From contig NZ_BKAG01000005.1 of the NCBI RefSeq assembly GCF_007992435.1, positions 1-64,000 on the forward strand: a DNA stretch of 64,000 nucleotides, written 5' to 3'. Positions 29,601 through 34,141 of this stretch are shown here, in pieces (the stretch's first letter is position 1; each line of letters begins with the position of its first letter). The stretch is from Prosthecobacter gellanilyticus (GTDB lineage: Bacteria; Verrucomicrobiota; Verrucomicrobiia; Verrucomicrobiales; Verrucomicrobiaceae). The notes beneath the pieces were generated by a model. That model did no database searches, was not told where the DNA came from, and saw only the letters and a list, made by a program, of their open reading frames with translations. The position numbers were made by a program, and so were the translations under genes.

Positions 29601-30672
29601 ACTTGGCGCCGGAATTCTGCGGGATCTGGTACTGGGTCACGCCATTGGCCGCCACGGAGAAGCTCGCGTTCCCGACCGATGTTGTCACGTTGATGGTTAG
29701 GGCGGAAGCGTTCGGGTTGTAGATGAAGGCATAGGCCTGGTGGCCGTTCGCTGCGGTGCCCACGGGTGAGTAGGTCACATCACTCCACTGGTCGCGCGGA
29801 TAGAGCGTGAAGCGGCGGCTCTCATAGCGCGCGCCAATATCGCCCGTGATCAGATGCACCTGCACGGGCTTGCCCGCGTTCACGGTGGCGCCTTTCTTGA
29901 TGCCGCCGTTCATGAGGTAGGATTCACCGCGGTTGAGGGTGATGTTGATGGCTGCACCTGCGCCTGAGCCGTCCGCATCGATCGCCACCGTTGTGGCATC
30001 ATCACGAGCCATCACAAAAAGGCCCACGTATTCAAACATGGAGCTCGAGCTCACATCATCACCCACGGGGGCGATGTACTGCGTGCCGTAGTCCATGGTC
30101 GGAAGCACTTCATTGGCACCGCAAAGCACGGTGCCTGGGGTCGTGGCCCAGCTGGCGCGGGACACCACCAGCGCCTTGGTGCCGCCGAAACGGTCACGCC
30201 CGTCATAGAGACGGTTCACCGGGTTGCGCGGCAGCGGGATCTGATTCCTCAGCACGATGACGGAACCCGTCGTGAAAGTGGCCGGATCATTCGCATAGCC
30301 AGGAGGCACGCCGTTGGCATCGTTGCCGTCACCCCAGATCTGCGTGGTGGACTGGGTGGGATTGTTCAGATCGACCTCATAACCGTCTTCCCAATGGTCG
30401 TAATGAATCACAGTTCCCGCGCCGGTGGCCACGATGGAGACCACGGATTCCAGGGTATTTCCCACGATGCCTGCGGCTGGCTCGACGCTCACCAGGGCGG
30501 TCTTCACCTGCACTTCAGGCAGCGGCACATAGAACTCATGGATGATATTGGCCGCCCAGGAAGGCGTGGCCAAGGCCGCGAGCAGAGGCAACATGAGCTT
30601 CCAAAGGATGGAGCGGTGATGAGGCGCGCACGTAGAGCCCTTGCCAGAGGTTGATGGAAATGTGGAGTTCAT
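11605..30672 (-). CDS. Giant secreted repeat protein with 33 SdrD_B/CnaB-like repeats (~6,355 aa)
   Basis: One uninterrupted frame encodes a protein of about 6,355 residues. The start at 30672 is preferred because the extension to 30741/30750 uses AT-rich codons (ATA, GTA, TTA) unlike the gene, although GGAAGG lies 9 bases before the 30741 ATG. Order: signal peptide (ends PSWA-A); an ~500-residue N-terminal module vaguely like IgGFc-binding domains; several DUF11-like repeats (VRKTLVAPADG, ITKTLISPNPG); three SdrD_B-like domains; 33 tandem 107-residue repeats (bases 24753-14152); two further SdrD_B-like domains; and a ~500-residue C-terminal region perhaps of the TIGR02597 type. Each repeat carries an acidic D-x-D-N-D-D-x-G-D loop suited to Ca2+ binding and a PGTYRVVETDPAGY strand. 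No anchor (PEP-CTERM, LPXTG, TM) is visible at the C-terminus. A role as adhesin or surface filament is inferred. Confidence 0.9.
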   Translation of the reverse strand: MNSTFPSTSGKGSTCAPHHRSILWKLMLPLLAALATPSWAANIIHEFYVPLPEVQVKTALVSVEPAAGIVGNTLESVVSIVATGAGTVIHYDHWEDGYEVDLNNPTQSTTQIWGDGNDANGVPPGYANDPATFTTGSVIVLRNQIPLPRNPVNRLYDGRDRFGGTKALVVSRASWATTPGTVLCGANEVLPTMDYGTQYIAPVGDDVSSSSMFEYVGLFVMARDDATTVAIDADGSGAGAAINITLNRGESYLMNGGIKKGATVNAGKPVQVHLITGDIGARYESRRFTLYPRDQWSDVTYSPVGTAANGHQAYAFIYNPNASALTINVTTSVGNASFSVAANGVTQYQIPQNSGAKFVSSNGADFFGIVTVGANPSSNNVHDWGFSMVPSDNLTTEAVVGWGPGSENLTQNGSPVWVTPTSATRVYVDYNGDKAGPLTDPKNGKYDAHLDIGTMESRRVNDPDKDQTAMRLYTLDGVTITAAWGQDPAVAGPALPYLDCGTTVLPFPVPTLIKSFTIAVDAGNPGLTIGDTIEYRIDVDNKGLLPLGNLLVLDPLNASLGYVTGSTKRDGVAIPDATSGTAFPLDESGYTIPIILRGGMTVFTYRCTVNAAGSIANTVSNSNYNLVSTANVVVPPPAGSTACAAQFTNSTGTVQPSYTAGALIYGTMTDPDANNNTGAVESITVVVRNTSNGDAEFVTLVETTATSGIFRNTTGLTTSTTTGSSQMDGTLLVAPGNSLSFVYTDPEFNETCTGTAVIAVPTQNKFLYLSDPSQALDRVDPVATSDATTASTATLGQTAGTITVVGAASTSNSSSQTPTSHTLSHNSGTTGSNRILMVGISYRDQDDETVTGVTYAAQAMTLVGTQNVDDSTSPDGRIYIYRLYNPPTGANNVVVTFSSALNQGSIVGAVTYAGVDLTGTPLGAFASTSTLTGSPNVNVPSAAGDLIFGVVAGRNAANYTITGGGTSLWASTPYTGQTSGAAQSKTGVATQTNISFGSGTSGNALLAAIGGVALKAAPSGTTTATFTQAPTFASTFTLPVGATPVVTAHYNVATGTMPSTPSITAVLKKNTTTFATSTSASASTSTGNGILTLNFGALASATNFAASDYVTMDITTAQSGVTFTVRFDSTTTPSKITLPTTTVIDVNTLGVYDAPYPAGNLITGLTSGTTVYVRSTASDPFGNADITSMGLAITGPGGSGNVSATLNGANVVATTTGTKTYEYAWSVGATSGTYNIAVTANEGTEGINATRATTVNVTMLDLGTPSTTHFTTGSNGPRTSTYAGGETVYVRVTDLDQNTNATVAETVTVTITSASGDSEVVTLTETGVNTGIFVGSIPASTTLGAGNNNGTLRAQLGELLTATYVDPTDSLDTSNDTATIPNVAPAVSVRKTLVAPADGIAVIGEALQYTVQVANTGNTTLSTIALTDTFPAANLTFVSASLTPSSTGSGTVSWTNVGPLTSGQSITITLNFTALSAGATVTNTASANAGGGVTGSSFANVTVTRPAHTITKTLISPNPGPANINTNVVFRISVQNTGTTAITTLPVEDLFSGTDFSFVSATTTPDAVGNGTLLWNDITGAGSLAAGATATAIDVTLKATGAAAPATNNASANYSVDANGDAVPAATSSTTITLVAAKITGRVYIDPDQSGTFNAGDSAFAGVTVSLYTDPNADGNPADGTLVAIVTTAADGLYEFPNLATGTYVIVESQPPGYSSSGDTQGANDNRIALNVSTLTTFANNNFFDYLTPSASYASISGKVWNDANANAAVTAGEVGIENVPVDLIEDSNNNGVADPGEAVVQSTLTAADGTYAFAGLSAGNYVVVERDLFGWYSTADVAAPNNNMIPVSAAAGSSTTGRDFLDVLMGTVGGKVYHDVDGNGSFGGSDTALANIDVIITNSFGVLQTVVTNASGDWTASVPPGTTNVNVDQTDAQFTAVFTTGYQQTAGTDPNNVTAASGVTTPAGDDGFRRLGSITGTVLADTDNNDTGDVGISGVTLTLKDSSGNDIDSNPGLAGIQPTTTTTNGSGVYTFSGVVHGTYQVVETDLAGYFSVTTNTVNPVNVVAGSTTSNVNFVDEQAGIIAGTVRADTDNNDTGDVGISGVTLTLKDSSGNDIDSDAGTAGVQPTITTTNGSGVYTFTNVRPGTYRVVETDPAGYFSVTTNTVSPVVVNAGATTSNINFVDEQAGSITGTVLADTDNNDTGDSPISGVTLTLKDSSGNDIDSDSGTAGVQPTTTTTNASGIYTFGNLLPGTYRVVETDPAGYFSVTPNTVSAVAVNAGAATSNINFVDEQAGSITGSVRADTDNNDTGDSPISGVTLTLKNSSGNDIDSNSGLAGIQPTTTTTNASGVYSFSNLLPGTYRVVETDPAGYFSVTTNTVSPVVVNAGAATSNINFVDEQAGSITGFVRADTNNDDTGDVGLNGVTLTLKDSSGNDIDSDSGTAGVQPTTTTTNASGAYTFGNLVPGTYRVVETDLAGYFSVTSNTVSSVAVNAGGTTSNINFVDEQAGSITGFVRADTDNNDTGDVGINGVTLTLQDSSGNDIDSDSGTPGVQPTTTTTNASGAYSFLNLHPGTYRVVETDPAGYLSITSNTVSGVVVSAGAATANVNFVDEQTGGISGTVLADTDNNDTGDTPVSGVTVTLKDSSGNDIDSDAITPGIQPTTAITNASGVYTFTGVPPGSYRVVETDLPGYLSLTPNTVSPVLVTAGAGPSNVNFVDEQTGSIAGTVRADTNNDDIGDNGINGVTLTLKDSSGNDIDSNSGTPGVQPTTTTTNVGGFYSFTNVPPGSYRVVETDPAGYLSVTSNTVSPVLVTAGNTTSGVNFVDEHTGNITGTVLADTDNDNTGDAPLSGVTLTLKDSSGNDIDSDAITPGVQPTTAITNASGAYTFTDVPPGSYRVIETDLPGYFSVSPDTVSPVLVTAAAVTSGVDFVDEQAGSITGTVLADADNDDDGDSPLSGVTLTLKDSSGNDIDSDAGTASIQPTTTTTNASGVYTFAGLRPGTYRVVETDPAGYFSVTSNTVSSVNVVAGTVTNNVNFIDEQAGSISGTVLADADNDDDGDTPISGVTLTLKDSSGNDIDSDAGAAGVQPTTTTTNGSGAYSFTNLVPGSYRVVETDLAGYFSVTSNTVSPVNVVAGTTTANVNFIDEAAGSISGSVLADTDNNDTGDSPLSGITLTLKDSTGADIDSDLVTPGVQPTTTTTDASGVYTFAGLRPGTYRVVETDPAGYVSITPNTVNPVVVAAGTPTNNVSFVDEQLSGITGTVLADTDNDDDGDDPISGVTLTLKNSSGNDIDSDPSAPGVQPTTAITNASGVYSFAGLTPGTYRVVETDLAGYFSVTTNTVSPVVVTAGVVTSGVNFIDEEAGSISGTVLADTDNDDDGDSPLSGITLTLKDSTGADIDSDPIAPGVQPTTTTTDASGVYTFAGLRPGTYRVVETDPAGYVSITPNTVNPVVVAAGTPTNNVSFVDEQLSGITGTVLADTDNDDDGDDPISGVTLTLKNSSGNDIDSDPIAPGVQPTTAITNAAGIYSFAGLTPGTYRVVETDLAGYFSVTSNTVAPVAVTAGVVTSGVNFIDEEAGSISGTVLADTDNDDDGDSPLSGITLTLKDSTGADIDSDLITPGVQPTTTTTDASGVYTFAGLRPGTYRVVETDPAGYFSVSPNTVSPVVVAAGTPTNNVSFIDEQAGSITGTVLADADDDDIGDDPISGVTLTLKDSNGDDIDSDLVTPGIQPTAATTNGSGVYTFANLSPGSYGVVETDLASYFSVTSNTVAPVAVTAGQATSGVNFIDEQAGSISGSVLADTDNDDMGDDPISGVTLTLKDSLGHDIDSDLVTPGTQPTTTTTNASGAYTFANLRPGTYRVVETDPAGYFSVSPNTVSPVVVAAGTPTNDVSFVDEQPGSISGTVLADLDNDDIGDTPISGVTLTLKDSNGDDIDSDLVTPGVQPTATTTDSNGFYIFYTFVNLAPGTYMVEETDLPGYFSVTTNVSFPVIVVAGMDTSDVNFVDEQEGSITGTVLADTDNDDDGDDPISGVTLTLKDSLGSDIDGDPFTSGIQPTEVTTNASGVYTFTGLRPGSYRVVETDPAGYLSITPNTVFPVDVVAATVTSGVDFVDEQLSGITGTVLADIDNDDIGDDPLSGVTLTLQDSNGNDIDSDDITPGVQPTTTTTDSNGVYSFANLSPGSYRVVQTDLAGYFSITPNTISPVVVTSGAATSGVNFIDEEPGSISGTVLADTDNNDMGDDPISGVTVTLKDSNGNDIDSDLITPGVQPTTAITNASGDYTFAGLPPGSYRVVETDPAGYFSVTPNTISPVLVAAGTPTTDVNYVDEEAGSITGTVLADTDNDDIGDDPISGVTITLKDSNGDDIDSDPLTAGVQPTTTTTNASGVYSFTNLLPGSYRVIETDPAGYYSVTPNTISPVLVAAGTPTADVNYVDEEAGSITGTVLADTDNDDLGDDPLSGVTLTLKDSNGDDIDSNPFAAGIQPTIALTNGTGAYLFAGLRPGTYRVVETDPAGYFSVTSNTVSSVNVAAGTTTTGVNFVDEEPGSISGTVMADTDNDDDGDAPINGVTLTLKDLNGDDIDSDPLTAGVQPTTTTTNASGAYTFTNVAPGSYLIVETDLAGYVSVTPNTVGPATVVAGAATTGADFVDEQTAGINGTVLADNDNDDLGDDPISGVTITLKDSNGDDIDSDPLTAGVQPTTTTTNASGAYSFSNLTPGNYRVVETDPAGYFSVTPNTLAPVIVLAGMPTNDVNFVDEEAGSITGTVLADADNDDDGDAPLSGVTLTLKDSSGNDIDSDDITPGVQPTTTTTDASGVYTFSGLVPGSYRVVETDLAGYFSVTPNTVTPVLVVAGTTTSDVSFVDEQAGSITGTVLADADNDDIGDDPLSSITLTLKDSNGDDIDSDDVTPGVQPTTTTTNASGGYSFTGLVPGIYRVVETDPAGYFSVTPNTVSPVEVAAGTVTSDVNFIDEEAGSISGSVLADTNNDDIGEDPISGVTLTLRDDNDNDIDSDDVTPGVQPTTTTTSGTGAYAFTGLRPGTYRVIQTDLPGYFSVTANLVSPVVVAAGTATNGVNFVDEQAGSISGSVLGDTDNDDDGDTPLSNVVLTLKDSSGNDIDSNDFVPGVQPTTATTDASGAYSFTGLRPGTYRVVETDPAGYFSVTPNTVANLSVVAGAETSGVNFVDEQPGSISGSVLADTDNDNDGDTPISGVTVTLKDSSGNDIDSDLVTPGVQPTTRTTNASGTYTFSNLLPGTYRVVETDPAGYFSVTPNTVSPVNVVAGTATTGINFVDEQPGSISGSVLADTDSDNDGDAPISGVTVTLKDSNGNDIDSDLVTPGVQPTNTTTNASGVYSFSNLLPGTYSVVETDPAGYLSVTPNTLNPVNVIAGTPTTGMNFVDEQFGSISGTVLADIDNDDDGDAPISGVTLTLKNNNGNDIDSDPITPGVQPTTTTTNASGAYSFGNLVPGNYRVVETDPAGYLSVTSNTVGPMSVAGGTPVTNANFIDEQSVTIGNLVWNDSDNDGFKDASESGINGVIVELLTGTGASIDSDALTAGIQPTTSTTASGGLYSFANVAPGLYRLRIATAPAGFPLSSTTTNTADDQQDNDDNGIQATASAATLSPVIELAAGEVDNTIDFGFAAISGTRTISGQVRDDYDLDGSLSDSDQPVPSVAIRLYADTNDNGVYDDGIDQLIRETMTDALGTYTFTGLPDGTYFVQEIDPEGATSTTDTQGSNDNLIRIVLNGSDSLGNDFLDAVDPAGYAYDVVTGQIISGGSIFISGPPGAGITILQDGSTGQYSFITDGTPGNYTLSYTAPTGYIIDPARPVAGASFDPTGFPDPHALGAGEDPMNPGYLTSSSAGANPYYFTFTLASGDPFVINNNIPLHLRTPRKYDYWKKITGSGPNPGSNGDGDCYTDLVEYALNLNPGTGVQTTPAFRGVRNTLTGKLDVSFNRISGGPDDVTYALMGIGALVNSPAGWNALSIIPTVTDNGDGTETVTYADVESDPFFTGQTQGFVRLYLELDENGDNIPEASANTPVFGWTRRLLNTECVMTGYPYLKDKNFCGTIDAVVGSTLNVATSAGGSSIVAQFAPGREYFVEIFSGDNAGHRFEINEAASTATTIALLPSHLRNTQTSIPANLTGDKAVIREHHTLNDLFPRTQFTATNNPSTGDRVLFYDRIAGQFKIYWLYSNSGNPKWLLTNDATLTDYSSLIVDPSDGWFTHPKGVPQQVVWHGMVRANAFACPLAQGPNFIGSAYPMDQSPAMRGMTTAAGFIGSRDPTKADELLFWKGYTSTQTMAYYNHFLLSAGALQQWTELNNASLVNENNLLMFKATAGALYKMRTGLATYVMPMPWTP
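14152..24753 (-). repeat. 33 tandem 321-bp repeats inside the giant gene
   Basis: The array is 10,602 bases: 33 copies of 321 bases (107 codons) plus one 9-base insertion (extra Tyr-Ile-Phe-type residues in copy 19, near 18,800). Copy 1 begins at the Ser of SITGTVLAD (24753) and copy 33 ends at 14152 before TIGNLVW. The reading frame is kept throughout. Copies 12/14/16 and 13/15 are nearly identical in alternation (offset 642 bases, about 19,940-21,220), showing recent duplication of a two-repeat block; other copies are more diverged. The whole array is part of the coding sequence. Confidence 0.95.
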
Positions 30673-30760
30673 CGCTTTTACAATTTTTACAAATAACTCA
30701 CAAAGGATATGATAATCAACACAAACTATAATTTCTGTCATAGCATTCATCCTTCCATCG
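30673..30760 (-). promoter_or_regulatory. AT-rich probable promoter/leader of the giant gene
   Basis: This ~85-base segment is far richer in A and T than anything around it and lies directly upstream of the preferred start of the giant gene. On the minus strand it contains ATGACA, TTATAG and TATCAT elements resembling -35 and -10 hexamers, but no pair with ideal spacing could be fixed, so no boxes are called. It also contains an alternative start with a GGAAGG ribosome-binding site (ATG at 30741), so part of it could instead be translated. Confidence 0.4.
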
Positions 30761-30768
30761 GGGTTTCG

Positions 30769-30866
30769 CCTGATTTTGGGATCCAGTGGCTCAGTACAGA
30801 TCCCTAAAATGTGGCTTTTTGAACACTTGAGTCTTGCCCGCCTTTAAAGATTCACCTGATTTTGGG
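30769..30866. repeat. Short direct repeat CCTGATTTTGGG in a divergent intergenic region
   Basis: The 12-mer CCTGATTTTGGG occurs at 30769-30780 and 30855-30866 in the same orientation, 86 bases apart, in the space between the giant gene and the divergent TIM-barrel gene. It could be a pair of regulator sites or a remnant duplication. No palindrome is visible in it. Confidence 0.4.
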
Positions 30867-30947
30867 CGTGTTCGTTGAGGCGGATGTGGGTGTCCAGCGC
30901 TCGAAAGTGGCTTGCTCTCGCCGCCCGGTCCTGATTGCATTTCGCCC

Positions 30948-31958
30948 ATGAATCCGGCCTCAGACTCCCTCTCCCGTCGCGATGCACTCAAGGCCACCAT
31001 TGGCTCCATCGGGCTCAGTTCCCTCGCCTTCGAGCCAGCCAGGGCGGCTGCATCTCCCGCTCCCGATGCCCGGCGTGGTTCGGTGAAGAGGTATGAAATG
31101 CTCAAATCCATCAATCTCTGGGCTTTTCCCTACCCTGAGCGCATGACACTGCGTGAGTGCTTGAAACTAGCGAAAGACGCGGGATTTGACGGGATCGAGT
31201 TGAATTACGACCTCGATAATGACCTCTCCCCTAAACGGGGTACGCAGGACTACCAAGCCATCCGCAAAATGGCGGACGAAATCGGCATCCAGATCAGCGG
31301 CCTCTGCTCCTTCCTCTTCTGGCCTTATCCGCTCACCAGCAATGATCCCGCGAAGCGCACGCAAGGCATCGAACTGGCGGGCAAGATCGCCCAATGCGCG
31401 CATGATCTTGGAGTTGAGAACGTGCTCGTCGTGCCCGGTGCGGTGCACATCCCCTGGCGCACGGATCATGAACCTGTGGCCAATGATGTGTGTGATGCTC
31501 GCGCGAAGGAAGCCATCGGCCAGCTCGCCAAACAGGCGGAGAAGCTGAAGGTCTGCCTCAACATCGAGAACATCTTCTTCAACGGCTACCTCATGACGCC
31601 GATGGAGATGAATGCCTTTGTGGACAGCTTTGGCAGCGAGCATGTGCGCGTGCACTTCGACACCGGAAACATCAGCATGTTCCAGTTCCCGGAGCACTGG
31701 GCCAAGGTGCTCGGTGGCCGAACCCAAAATGTGCACTTGAAGGAGTTCACCAAGAAAGGCACGGACTTCAGTCTCGAGACCTTCCGCCCGCTGCTGGATG
31801 GCACCACGAACTGGCCCGCCGTGACGGATGCGCTCGCGGACACCGGTTACAAAGGTTTCCTCACCTTCGAGTACTTCCACCCCTATCCGCACTATCCAGA
31901 AGCACTGATCTGGCAGACCTCGGATTCGATGGACCGGATCCTGGGAAGAAAAGCTTGA
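30948..31958 (+). CDS. Tat-exported sugar phosphate isomerase/epimerase-like TIM-barrel protein
   Basis: This is a xylose-isomerase-like (AP endonuclease family 2) TIM-barrel protein, a fold used by sugar epimerases, isomerases and ketosugar-processing enzymes. The ATG at 30948 gives an N-terminus with a Tat-like signal (SRRDALKATIGSIGLSSLAF, cleavage near the following ARAA), common for this family in Verrucomicrobiota and Planctomycetes. A TTG 36 bases earlier extends the frame but is not needed. Putative metal-site residues lie in strand ends: E of DGIELNYD, E of CLNIENIF, D of VHFDTGN, H of NVHLKEF and E of LTFEYFH. The substrate is unknown. The gene is divergent from the giant repeat gene and convergent with the kinase gene. 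Confidence 0.85.
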   Translation: MNPASDSLSRRDALKATIGSIGLSSLAFEPARAAASPAPDARRGSVKRYEMLKSINLWAFPYPERMTLRECLKLAKDAGFDGIELNYDLDNDLSPKRGTQDYQAIRKMADEIGIQISGLCSFLFWPYPLTSNDPAKRTQGIELAGKIAQCAHDLGVENVLVVPGAVHIPWRTDHEPVANDVCDARAKEAIGQLAKQAEKLKVCLNIENIFFNGYLMTPMEMNAFVDSFGSEHVRVHFDTGNISMFQFPEHWAKVLGGRTQNVHLKEFTKKGTDFSLETFRPLLDGTTNWPAVTDALADTGYKGFLTFEYFHPYPHYPEALIWQTSDSMDRILGRKA

Positions 31959-31989
31959 GCCAGATGAGAGGGGGCGGGGGCAGGCACGT

Positions 31990-34035
31990 TCACCACGCCA
32001 CCATCAGTCCCGTGGGACCCAGCCTCACATAGACCACTCCTTCAGGCAGGCGGAACCGCTGCGGTGAATCTTCCACCTTGGGGCCCCATAGCACGGCCTT
32101 GAGATCACGGGAATAGGCCATGGCCATGCCATTCACCGCCAGGATTTTATACTGACCGCTCACTCCTGGCGGCACTGGGTCTGAGCTGTTGAGTGCATGG
32201 ACACTTCCATCATTGGCATCCAGGGCGACGACTGCCGCGCCCATGACCGCCAGATCTGACATGAGCAACGATGACTGCACCTCAAAGCCATCACTGCCAG
32301 CCTTGCGCGCCAGGAGCTTGCCTGTGGCATTGATCCCCCAGAGGGTTCCGTCCTGCGCGATCGCCGCCGGATCTGTCTGGTAGCGGGCCACCTGGACGGG
32401 TTCGCCAGCGGTTTCGCCGAATGAGAGTAGCTGCGGCATGCCATCCCGTTTGCAGAAAAGGATCTGTCCGTCCTTGGCGGATGGAAACAAGGTGGTGACA
32501 TTGGTTGCCAGCGTGTTCGGCGCCTTGCCCTGCCCGTCACGAGGCAGCAGATAGATCTGGCCGTCCTTGGTCTTGGCGATGACCTCGGAAGGGGTGGCGA
32601 TCAGATTGTTCACCGGCTTGGACAAGGTGATCCGGTGCTCCTGCCCCGGAGTCTTCTCATCCCACATGACCACAGAGCCATCCTCCAGCAGGGCTGCGCC
32701 CCCATGTGAGGTCAGCACGGCATCCCGCCAGTCCACGGTGGTCAGTGACTTCGGTGGAAACAGGGCCGGCGACACGGGAGAGACGGACCACACGTGAATC
32801 TTGGTTCCTGCTTCGAGAGCGCCCGGCGGTGCTGTGACCTTCGGGGGCGGCGATTTGTCCAGGCTGGGAGTGGCGCCCGCCGCGGTTTGCCCGGGCTTGG
32901 CATCGCCAGACGTGGACGGAGATCTGCCTGCTGAGGTTGAAGCTTTTGACGTCGAGTCCTGGGATGACATCACCCGCCACATGCCCCACCAGGAAACCGA
33001 GACAATCGCGGCCACGGCGACAAGCAGCATGACCATGCCTGCTGCCTTCATGGGAGACCGCTCCGGTTTCCTCCGCCTTGACCTCCGCTCTGGCTCACTC
33101 GCGGGTGCTTGTGCCTGGGATGGCGATGCTGATGACGGCGATGGGGCCTGGGATCGCTCAACGTCGTCCTTCAATTCACCCGCCGCCTGGTAGCGATCTT
33201 CCGGCCGCTCTTGGAGCGCACGTTGCACCACTTGATCGAGCCTCGCATCTGTTCCCACCTTGCGTGAAGGCGGCTGGAACACGCCGCGCGGCAGCTCGCC
33301 GGTGAGCATCTCATAAAACAGCACCCCGAGCGCATAGATGTCTGCGCGATGATCCACCTTCGTCGCATCCCGCACTTGTTCAGGGGCCGCATAGTTCGGC
33401 GTGCCCATGAAGGCGCCGGTGCGGGAAAGGGTCACGCCGGGCGCATCAGCCGCTTGTTGTCCGCACGCGAGCCCGAAGTCTGCGAGCTTCACGCGGCCCT
33501 GTTTGTCCAGCAGGATGTTGGAGGGCTTGATGTCCCGGTGAATGACACCCTGTGCATGCGCATAGGCCAGTGCCTCGCACACCTGGCGGACGATCTCGAT
33601 GGCGTTGGCCACCTCCAGCCTGCCCTTGCTGGTCCAATGGTTCAGCGGGCTGCCATCCACATGCTCCATGACAAAAAACAAATGCCCGTTGCTCGTCACG
33701 CCTGACTCGAAGAGGGCCACGATGCCTGGGTGCCGCAGCCTCGCGAGCGTGCGTGCCTCACGTCGGAAGCGCTCCACCAGATGCTCGTCACGACTGGCCT
33801 CGAGAGGCAGCAGCTTCACGGCCACCAGGCGATCCAGTTCCGGCTGATGCATCTCATATACCGCCCCCATGCCGCCCCGGCCGAGCAGGCTACGCACCTG
33901 CCATTGCGGGAAAAGCCTCGCCGCTTCTTCGACTGAAGGTGGCTCACAATCAATCACCGCAGAATCATCCGCGCTCAATCCGAACAGGGCCTGGGGATCG
34001 AGGCCTGCGATGAGGGATGGAGGCTTTTGAGACAT
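31990..34035 (-). CDS. Membrane-bound Ser/Thr protein kinase with C-terminal propeller-like sensor
   Basis: This is a Hanks-type kinase of 681 residues. The ATG at 34035 (MSQKPPSL) is chosen because the extension to 34098 runs through a REP-like repeat. Kinase motifs are complete: glycine loop GRGGMGAVY (52-60), Lys74, H166-R-D168, Lys170, DFG 186-188, APE 217-219. A Ser/Pro/Arg-rich linker leads to a single membrane helix (about 331-356). The outer C-terminal ~320 residues contain repeated short strands (VTSHGGAALLEDGSVVMWDE, VIAKTKDGQIYLLP, AIAQDGTLWGINATG) that look like RCC1/propeller blades, as in other Verrucomicrobiota kinases. An OmpA-like gene lies upstream on the same strand, and an 'FPATRWS' sigma factor 1.7 kb away. 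Kinase/sigma pairs of this type are common in the PVC group, so a signalling link is plausible. Confidence 0.92.
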   Translation of the reverse strand: MSQKPPSLIAGLDPQALFGLSADDSAVIDCEPPSVEEAARLFPQWQVRSLLGRGGMGAVYEMHQPELDRLVAVKLLPLEASRDEHLVERFRREARTLARLRHPGIVALFESGVTSNGHLFFVMEHVDGSPLNHWTSKGRLEVANAIEIVRQVCEALAYAHAQGVIHRDIKPSNILLDKQGRVKLADFGLACGQQAADAPGVTLSRTGAFMGTPNYAAPEQVRDATKVDHRADIYALGVLFYEMLTGELPRGVFQPPSRKVGTDARLDQVVQRALQERPEDRYQAAGELKDDVERSQAPSPSSASPSQAQAPASEPERRSRRRKPERSPMKAAGMVMLLVAVAAIVSVSWWGMWRVMSSQDSTSKASTSAGRSPSTSGDAKPGQTAAGATPSLDKSPPPKVTAPPGALEAGTKIHVWSVSPVSPALFPPKSLTTVDWRDAVLTSHGGAALLEDGSVVMWDEKTPGQEHRITLSKPVNNLIATPSEVIAKTKDGQIYLLPRDGQGKAPNTLATNVTTLFPSAKDGQILFCKRDGMPQLLSFGETAGEPVQVARYQTDPAAIAQDGTLWGINATGKLLARKAGSDGFEVQSSLLMSDLAVMGAAVVALDANDGSVHALNSSDPVPPGVSGQYKILAVNGMAMAYSRDLKAVLWGPKVEDSPQRFRLPEGVVYVRLGPTGLMVAW

Positions 34036-34037
34036 GA

Positions 34038-34140
34038 CCAAAGTAGTGCCGGGCTTTAGCCCGCAACAAGGTGGAATGGAATCACAAGGTTCAACCAATT
34101 TGCGAGAGTCTTCACGGGCTAAAGCCCATGATTACTTTGG
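34038..34140. repeat. REP-like inverted pair (BIME-like)
   Basis: Two hairpins in opposite orientation bound the element: CGGGCT-TT-AGCCCG (34050-34063) and GGGCT-AA-AGCCC (34116-34127). The outer ends are inverted copies, CCAAAGTAGTGCC at the left and its near complement ending ATTACTTTGG at the right. The left end has a GTAG tetranucleotide next to the stem, as in REP sequences mobilised by RAYT transposases; that link is inference. It fills the space between the kinase start and the OmpA-like gene's stop and resembles the elements at 60894-61126. Confidence 0.8.
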
Positions 34141-34141
34141 T

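Noticed and set aside
34036..34098. Extended start of the Ser/Thr kinase at 34098
   Set aside because: The extra 21 codons run through a REP-like palindromic element, and the natural start MSQKPPSL lies just outside it.
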